Source: Acetobacter sp. DsW_063 (GTDB taxonomy: Bacteria; Pseudomonadota; Alphaproteobacteria; Acetobacterales; Acetobacteraceae). From it: a DNA stretch of 64,000 nucleotides. Both the position numbers and the translations under genes were made by a program. The stretch is from NCBI RefSeq assembly GCF_002153745.1, contig NZ_JOPL01000005.1, positions 1 to 64,000 of the forward strand. The letters run 5' to 3'. Shown here in pieces: positions 56,750-64,000 of this stretch. Position 1 is the stretch's first letter. Every line of letters starts with the position of its first letter. Below the pieces are notes generated by a model. That model ran no database searches. It had not been told where the DNA came from and saw only the letters and a list, made by a program, of their open reading frames with translations.

Positions 56750-57385
56750 TCAGCCGCGCTGCGTCAACAGGCAGATCAGCGTGAAAAGCCGCCGGGCGGT
56801 GGGTCGGTCCATGGCGATTTTCCCGTCGAGGCGCTCCATCAGAAGATCGGCGGCTTCGTCATGGATACCGCGGCGCCCCATGTCGATCGCCTGCACCTTG
56901 CTGCGATTGCCTTCTTCCATGGCGGCTTCGAAGCTGTCGATCATCAGCGCGTAATCCTTGAGAAGCCGACCGAACGGCGTCAGGGATATGAGCTGTGCGT
57001 GTAGCGGTTGATCTTCCTCGCTGCGGACGTCGAAGACCAGTCCCTGATGGCCGCTGACGGAAAGGTGCAAAATGAACGGTCCGGTAAGTCCAACAGGCCG
57101 GAAATGCGCGGTCTGGCAAAGGTCCACGATAGCCTGTTCACGGTCGCGCTGGCGCGCCGGATTTGCGTCGGCGGCGGTGTCGAGCGCAGATGCGAGAACG
57201 ACGCCAATCAAGGCGTCGGGCCGGTCAGGCGGCAGCGTCGGTTCGTTGCTGCGGTTCCGATCGTGAAAGAGTTTCGTCACTCTGAAATCTCCGCCCCGTT
57301 CCGGGCTCGCGCCCTGGGTCATCGTTTTTGTCGCTGCTTTTATTTTATCGTCGTCGTTCAGGGTCGATGATCGGTAATGTGACAT
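56750..57385 (-). CDS. UPF0262 family protein
   Basis: Alphaproteobacterial protein of unknown function. The conserved core runs from residue about 57: DALIGVVLASALD, REQAIVDLCQTAHFRPVG, PFILHLSVSGHQGLVFDVR, SLTPFGRLLKDYALMIDSFE, IDMGRRGIHDEAADLLMERLDGKI and TARRLFTLICLL, all family signatures. It is often found next to hisD, but not here. The start is uncertain: ATG 57385 gives 211 residues, ATG 57322 gives 190, and both are longer than the usual 160-170. A hairpin CGCGAG...CTCGCG lies at 57388-57407 just before it. It is divergent from the glycosyltransferase gene. Confidence 0.85.
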   Translation of the reverse strand: MSHYRSSTLNDDDKIKAATKTMTQGASPERGGDFRVTKLFHDRNRSNEPTLPPDRPDALIGVVLASALDTAADANPARQRDREQAIVDLCQTAHFRPVGLTGPFILHLSVSGHQGLVFDVRSEEDQPLHAQLISLTPFGRLLKDYALMIDSFEAAMEEGNRSKVQAIDMGRRGIHDEAADLLMERLDGKIAMDRPTARRLFTLICLLTQRG

Positions 57386-57537
57386 AGCGCGAGGTTTTAA
57401 TCTCGCGGAAAAATCCGGAGGCCATCGAACGCAAGTCCAATTATTGGCGCTATTGATTTTTTTTGACCTTTCGACATTACCTATGTGCGACCTTACGGCG
57501 CGGCCGGCGTGGCGCGTGGGAGATGATCGAGAGCGCG

Positions 57538-58617
57538 ATGCAGGTTTTTGTCCAACTGAGTTACGGTTACGGGGCGCGGGTTTGGCACGACCTCTGGACC
57601 CGGGGCAAGGTCATCGGCGTCAACGAGAAATACGCCTATGGATATTACCGCGCAGCTGGGCCGGACGTCGTCATCGAGCAGTCCGAGGATCTGGTCGAGC
57701 CGTTGCCGTCCAAGGCGGTCCGCTATGCAATGCGGCTGCTTCTCGGGTTCGATTTTGTGCACGCCTGGCGCAATCGTCACGGGATACGGAAGGCGGACAT
57801 AGTCTGGACCCACACGGAGGCCCAGAGTCTTGCCACGGCGATGGTTTTGCTGCTGTCGCGCGGACGTAAGCCGCGTCTGCTGGCCCAGTCGGTGTGGCTC
57901 GTGGATCGATGGCCGCGGCGTAATAGCCTTCAGAAAGCTCTGTATCGGTTTCTGCTTAACAAGGCGGACCTGTTGACCTTCCATTCTCCGGACAACCGCA
58001 CCGTTGCGGCCCGGATGTTTCCGTCCCGCCGCACGGAGGTGGTTCTCTTCGGCATCAACGCTGATACCGTGCGTTCGCACCCGTTCAGGGAGGTTGCGCG
58101 CGACGTGCGTATCCTCTCTCTCGGCAACGATGAGCACAGGGACTGGAAAACGCTCGTTGCGGCAGGACGTCGCATCCATGGCGAGGTGAGGATCATATCG
58201 CGGGCGAAGGCGGCCAACGACGCGGTCGTCGGGGCAACGGGCGCGTCGGTCGTGACTGTGCAGAACAACGAGGAGTTGTTGGCCCAATACCATTGGGCGG
58301 ACATCGTCGTGGTGCCGCTGCTGCCGAACCTGCACGCTTCTGGTTGTACAGTGGTTCAGGAGGCGACGTTGATGGGCCTTCCGGTCATTGCGACGGATGT
58401 CGGCGGTCTGCGTGAATATTTCGAAGAGACCGCAGTTCGTTATGTGCAGCCAGGCGATGCGCATGAACTCACTCTTGCGATCAACGAGGTCGCCGCCGAC
58501 CCAAGTCTACGTGCGCGCATGGTGTCCAATGCGCAAGCGCGGATGAAAACGGTTGTGAATTCGCAGGTTTACGCCGACCGACATGTCGAACTGTCGCGAG
58601 AGTTGCTCGGGCGATAA
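57538..58617 (+). CDS. GT4-type glycosyltransferase
   Basis: 359 residues of the GT-B fold. The N-terminal acceptor domain starts MQVFVQLSYGYGARVW. The C-terminal donor domain has LLPNLHASGCTVVQEATLMGLPVIATDVGGLREYFE, the E-x7-E-like GT4 block that holds the nucleotide sugar. The ATG at 57538 is chosen as the fold begins there; ATG 57523 with GGGAG is close. The gene probably adds a sugar to an exopolysaccharide or lipid carrier, but no such cluster is adjacent except the partial one at the window end. The sugar is unknown. Confidence 0.82.
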   Translation: MQVFVQLSYGYGARVWHDLWTRGKVIGVNEKYAYGYYRAAGPDVVIEQSEDLVEPLPSKAVRYAMRLLLGFDFVHAWRNRHGIRKADIVWTHTEAQSLATAMVLLLSRGRKPRLLAQSVWLVDRWPRRNSLQKALYRFLLNKADLLTFHSPDNRTVAARMFPSRRTEVVLFGINADTVRSHPFREVARDVRILSLGNDEHRDWKTLVAAGRRIHGEVRIISRAKAANDAVVGATGASVVTVQNNEELLAQYHWADIVVVPLLPNLHASGCTVVQEATLMGLPVIATDVGGLREYFEETAVRYVQPGDAHELTLAINEVAADPSLRARMVSNAQARMKTVVNSQVYADRHVELSRELLGR

Positions 58618-60443
<1,826 letters not shown>

Positions 60444-60565
60444 TCTGCCCGTCCGCGCGCGGCGTCTTGTGAGGCGCGTGCGGACGAACCGGATTTTGTG
60501 GGACGCGCGTTGGCCGCGTTCCTGACGCTTGTGGCGTCGGCGCCAGTTTCTGTTTCAGGATATTC

Positions 60566-61876
60566 ATGACCCCCTCCGCCCGCCTCGCCGCCGCCATTGA
60601 TCTTTTGACCGCCATGGACGCCACGCCGCGCCGTCCGGCGGACGCCGTCGCCAACGCGTTCTTTCGCGAACGTCGCTTTATCGGCGGGGGAGACAGACGC
60701 GCCATTTCCATGATCGTGTGGGACGTGCTGCGGCATTGGCGGCGTGTCGCCTGGCGCCTTGAACAGGTCGGGGCTTCTGCGACGCCGCGTCTGCGCGTCG
60801 CCGTCCGGCGGATGGAACAGGGGGATAGCCTTGGCGCATTGTCCCAGGGCTTCGTCGAGGGGCGGTTTGCGCCCGGCGCCTTGAGCGCGGACGAACGTCA
60901 CGCGTTGGACAAGCTGACGCAGCCCGACGCCGCTCCACTTGAGGGTGCGCCGCGCGCTGTAAGGCTTGAGATCCCGGAATGGCTGCTGCCGCATCTGGAG
61001 CAGCGATTCGGCGATACGCTTGAGGCGGAGCTTGCGGCGATGGCGCGGGAGGCGACGCTCGACCTACGCGTCAATACGCTACGGGGCGATCGGGAGGCCG
61101 CGCGCAAGGCGCTGGCGCGAGACGGGCTGCATGCCGACCCGACCGAACTGTCTCGGTGGGGTCTACGCCTGCCGGGCCGTCTGCCGGTTACGAGCAGCGC
61201 CGCTTTCAAGGATGGGCTTGTCGAAATTCAGGACGAAGGCAGCCAGCTTGTCGTGGCGATGCTCGGCGCCGGGCCGGACATGCGCGTGCTCGACTATTGC
61301 GCTGGCGCTGGCGGCAAGACGCTGGCCATCGCCATGACCATGGGGAACAAGGGGCATATCGTGGCGTGCGACGTTTCCGAGCCACGGCTGGAGGGGGCAG
61401 TACGCCGCCTGCGTCGCGCGGGCGTGCACAATGTCGAGAGACATCTGCTTGTTCCGGGCGACAAGTGGGCGAAACGTCGGGCTGCGAGCTTCGACCGCGT
61501 GCTGGTGGATGCGCCATGCACGGGGACGGGGACGTGGCGGCGCAACCCGGATGCTCGCGTAAGGCTGGAAGAGGCTGATCTGGCCGAATTAACTGTAAAG
61601 CAGAGCGAGATTCTTGATCGTGCGGCGGCTCTGGTGAAGCCTGGTGGCCGCATGGTCTACGCCACTTGCTCGATTCTGGATGCTGAAAACCAGAACCAGA
61701 TCGACGCATTCCTCGTTCGCAATCCGACGTTCCGTCTAGCCTCCCCCGATGCGCGTGATGTGCCGGACGTATTGGCGGGTTCGCCGGTCTTGTCGCTGTC
61801 GCCCGGCAGAAACGGCACTGACGGGTTTTTCGCCGCTGTTCTGGAGCGCGCCCCAGCCTTGGCTGCTCAGGAGTGA
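60566..61876 (+). CDS. RsmB/NOP-type rRNA cytosine-5 methyltransferase
   Basis: 436 residues. The N-terminal NusB-like helical part has RPADAVANAFFRERRFIGGGDRRAISMIVWDVL. The SAM-binding fold has VLDYCAGAGGKTLAIAM. The two family cysteines are in VLVDAPCTGTGTWRRNPD (motif IV) and MVYATCSILDAENQNQI (motif VI). The layout fits RsmB, which methylates 16S rRNA C967, though RsmF-like activity is not excluded. CAGGA lies about seven bases before the ATG. It is downstream of guaB. Confidence 0.9.
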   Translation: MTPSARLAAAIDLLTAMDATPRRPADAVANAFFRERRFIGGGDRRAISMIVWDVLRHWRRVAWRLEQVGASATPRLRVAVRRMEQGDSLGALSQGFVEGRFAPGALSADERHALDKLTQPDAAPLEGAPRAVRLEIPEWLLPHLEQRFGDTLEAELAAMAREATLDLRVNTLRGDREAARKALARDGLHADPTELSRWGLRLPGRLPVTSSAAFKDGLVEIQDEGSQLVVAMLGAGPDMRVLDYCAGAGGKTLAIAMTMGNKGHIVACDVSEPRLEGAVRRLRRAGVHNVERHLLVPGDKWAKRRAASFDRVLVDAPCTGTGTWRRNPDARVRLEEADLAELTVKQSEILDRAAALVKPGGRMVYATCSILDAENQNQIDAFLVRNPTFRLASPDARDVPDVLAGSPVLSLSPGRNGTDGFFAAVLERAPALAAQE

Positions 61877-62348
61877 CGTCCGGCCTGGTGGGGTAGCGGC
61901 GTCGCGGCGTCGTCGTTCAATGGCCTTCTTTGGGATGAAGAGAATAGTGTGTGCGTCTTCGTCGTATTTGTCGCTGCGGCGGGTATTGGCGGATCGGTAT
62001 GGGTTTGAAAGGCCAGGTGCGTCACCTTATTGCGTTTGTGCTAATTCGCTATGTCTCCCCGGGGGCTGGCACAGGTGTTTTGTGGCGCGACTGTTCTGAA
62101 GTATGGAGAGGATTTCTCTCTATTGTCTTGAAAAAATTCGTGTTGACGAGGCGTGGTCTAGCGCGGGCGCTGATGTAGGCGCCGTAGCCTGTCGTTTTTA
62201 AAATTCATATTCTTCTAAAAAATTTCCGATAATATATCGTGATATTTGTTCTGATTTTTATTGATGAATATCGTCCAGTGAATGCCTATTATGGCAGGGT
62301 GAAATATTGATTCGATAAAAGAGCGATAATTTTCAGCAGGGGTTTGGG
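61877..62348. other. 472-base gap before the terminal glycosyltransferase
   Basis: Open frames near 61749-62178 have no family content. From about 62190 the base composition shifts sharply to A/T rich, continuing into the next gene. A small repeat CGATA-ATA-TATCG lies near 62232-62244. It probably holds the promoter of the glycosyltransferase gene and marks the edge of a foreign segment. Confidence 0.5.
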
Positions 62349-64000
62349 ATGATTATTGTGACTGGGAACGATAATTTTCTAGCTGTTTCTCAGGGTGCTC
62401 TGGTGGCAAAAGAGCAATCTCCTGGGATTGGGTTTATGAAAATAGGGAGATTTTACGTTATCTATGATAAAGATTGCGGTGAAAAATTCAAAATATTCGA
62501 TTGCGATCGGATGTCTTATGGGCATTTAGTTAAAATTTCCCGCCATGTTGATGATTGTTTTTCTATATTACATTTAGATGGTAGAAAGTTTCTTTGCGCG
62601 GCACCTGCGTATGGACCGGACGATGTTGGTCGTATTGAACCGAGAGAGCACGTCAATGCCTGGGAGCTGTATCGTTCGACGCATGGCGTGCCCTTTGACG
62701 TTGAGTCGCGATATGATTTCGATTTTAGGGAAAGTGATGTCGGAGCTGTCAGGGAGTTCCTTCTGTCGGATCTTGAGCCGATAGAGAAACGGGCAGTTTT
62801 CTCCTGCGTGTTGAATAATTGTCGCGACGCTCTGCTTAGGGAAATTGTGCAGAGACTTCTTGTTGACGCCTCGTTTTTGGGATTGATTTCGGAACTGTTC
62901 GGAAATGATCTGGCGGCTGATATAGGCGATTTGGCTTCGTGGCTCAGGGATGGGAGAGTGGAGAGTCAGTATTACGACCTGAAAGCGTTGCCGTCGGAGA
63001 TTTCACGCACGAGCTTGCCTCAATACAGGCTGGATACTGAAGAGCTGTTGCGGTTTTCGGCAAGAAGCTGCGTGCAGCCCGTAAAAAAATCCTGTGTTGT
63101 GACTACGATCCGCAATGAAGGAATTTATATACTCGACTGGGTCGCTCATTATCGGGCGATTGGCGTTGATAAGATAATTATTTACAGCAATAACAATACG
63201 GACGGATCAGATGATCTTCTTAAAGCGTTGAGCGATGCGGGTCTTATAATCTGGTGTGATGGGGATGTGACGCAGGGCGATAGCGCCCAAAGAAAGAGTT
63301 ATTCGCATTGTCTCATGTTGAATAAAGAAGTTCTCAATTATGAATGGTCCATATTTTTGGACATGGACGAATTTCTGTGCTTCGATAGAAATATGTTCAG
63401 TAATATAAATGATTTTCTAGACTGGCATTCGTTGTCGCGAGAAGATGTTGTCGCGGTCAACTGGCGCTTTGTCGGTTCGTCAGGTCAAAAAAAGCGGACC
63501 GCAGGTCCGGTTTACAGCCGATTTTTCAGTTGGGGCGTAGCGGATCAACATGTAAAATCCATATTTAAAACAAGATATTTCTACGGATCATGTCCGCATG
63601 AACCTGTTTCCAACTCCCGTCGAAATTCTATAATGGTCGCGGCGAACAAGCGGCCATATGTTCCGTTGGACAGGAGCGCCGGGAACGCCAAATCTGATTT
63701 GCCCCTCGCGTCGTATGCGCAAATCTATCACTATTTCTTCAAATCCGCTGAAGAATTTTTGTGGAAATTTTCTAGAAATAGAGGGGATTTCCCTTTTGTT
63801 TCTGAAGATATCTTTGTTAACGTCTTGGATATGTCGATTTTTATTGACGCGTTTATCAGCGCGTTCAATGGCGAGGGCGACGAAAACGGCGGCGTCATGA
63901 TGCAACGGCAGCTTCCGTCAAACATTCAAGAGTATGAGAACTTATTAAGCGCTGAGGTAATTCGTCAGGCGAATGATCGTGTTCAGAGCGCCTATGATGT
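62349..64000 (+). CDS. Glycosyltransferase with GT2/GT92-like domain, 3' end cut by window
   Basis: Open from ATG 62349 to the end, about 550 codons. The N-terminal 235 residues are unrecognised. The catalytic part has SCVVTTIRNEGIYILDWVAHY, IIIYSNNNTDGSDDLL and FLDMDEFLCFD; the D-M-D motif is the metal and nucleotide-sugar site of the Glyco_tranf_2_4/GT92 group. It lacks a signal peptide and has no clear membrane helix. The gene is much more A/T rich than the neighbours, typical of surface polysaccharide genes gained by transfer. GGGGTTTGGG precedes the ATG. The sugar and acceptor are unknown. Confidence 0.85.
   Translation, partial: MIIVTGNDNFLAVSQGALVAKEQSPGIGFMKIGRFYVIYDKDCGEKFKIFDCDRMSYGHLVKISRHVDDCFSILHLDGRKFLCAAPAYGPDDVGRIEPREHVNAWELYRSTHGVPFDVESRYDFDFRESDVGAVREFLLSDLEPIEKRAVFSCVLNNCRDALLREIVQRLLVDASFLGLISELFGNDLAADIGDLASWLRDGRVESQYYDLKALPSEISRTSLPQYRLDTEELLRFSARSCVQPVKKSCVVTTIRNEGIYILDWVAHYRAIGVDKIIIYSNNNTDGSDDLLKALSDAGLIIWCDGDVTQGDSAQRKSYSHCLMLNKEVLNYEWSIFLDMDEFLCFDRNMFSNINDFLDWHSLSREDVVAVNWRFVGSSGQKKRTAGPVYSRFFSWGVADQHVKSIFKTRYFYGSCPHEPVSNSRRNSIMVAANKRPYVPLDRSAGNAKSDLPLASYAQIYHYFFKSAEEFLWKFSRNRGDFPFVSEDIFVNVLDMSIFIDAFISAFNGEGDENGGVMMQRQLPSNIQEYENLLSAEVIRQANDRVQSAYD

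Noticed and set aside
62367-62395. GGAAC followed by GTTTC, resembling an EcfG promoter
   Set aside because: Spacing is 15 and it lies inside the coding sequence, so it is probably chance.

Overview
The window is high-GC DNA from an alphaproteobacterium. The PhyR/NepR/EcfG general stress system and a UPF0262 protein are alphaproteobacterial hallmarks. The mix of glpRDFK, several TonB-dependent receptors and exopolysaccharide-type glycosyltransferases suggests an acetic acid bacterium (Acetobacteraceae). That family placement is inference. Genes are densely packed, often with ATGA, GTGA or TTGA overlaps. No rRNA, tRNA, CRISPR array or intact insertion sequence was seen.

Left part (1-12.3 kb): the window opens inside an ABC-F ATPase gene on the minus strand. 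A general stress response locus follows: phyR (minus), then two EcfG-type sigma factor genes, nepR and a membrane HisKA_2-type histidine kinase (plus). Next come cydDC, an OmpA-domain lipoprotein and recQ.

Glycerol and core region (12.3-25.1 kb): glpR overlaps recQ and is followed by glpD, glpF and glpK. GlpR-operator-like palindromes lie between glpR and glpD. Then come dnaE, a small unknown protein, a Rieske oxygenase, rpsB-tsf and recO.

Mixed region (25.1-36 kb), minus strand then plus: a glycine-zipper lipoprotein, an acuR-acuI pair with a perfect palindrome upstream, a conserved hypothetical protein, an LpxL-like acyltransferase, an ABC1/UbiB-like kinase and oligoendopeptidase F. lepA and a TauE/SafE permease lie on the plus strand.

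Receptor and accessory region (36-46.4 kb): three large TonB-dependent receptors, the second with a Fur-box-like site, interrupted by gloA. An AT-rich, probably foreign DUF262/HNH gene resembling GmrSD/SspE-type anti-phage nucleases lies after them.

Right part (46.4-64 kb): a minus-strand chain terC-slt-mutS-glnD with overlapping genes, then cysG, a UPF0262 gene, a GT4 glycosyltransferase, guaB and an RsmB-like rRNA methyltransferase. An AT-rich glycosyltransferase gene is cut by the window end.

The most distinctive signals are the duplicated EcfG genes with a sensor kinase carrying two long G-tracts, the GlpR operator and inverted-repeat cluster, the lone DUF262 defence-like gene, and odd N-terminal extensions on RecQ and MutS.
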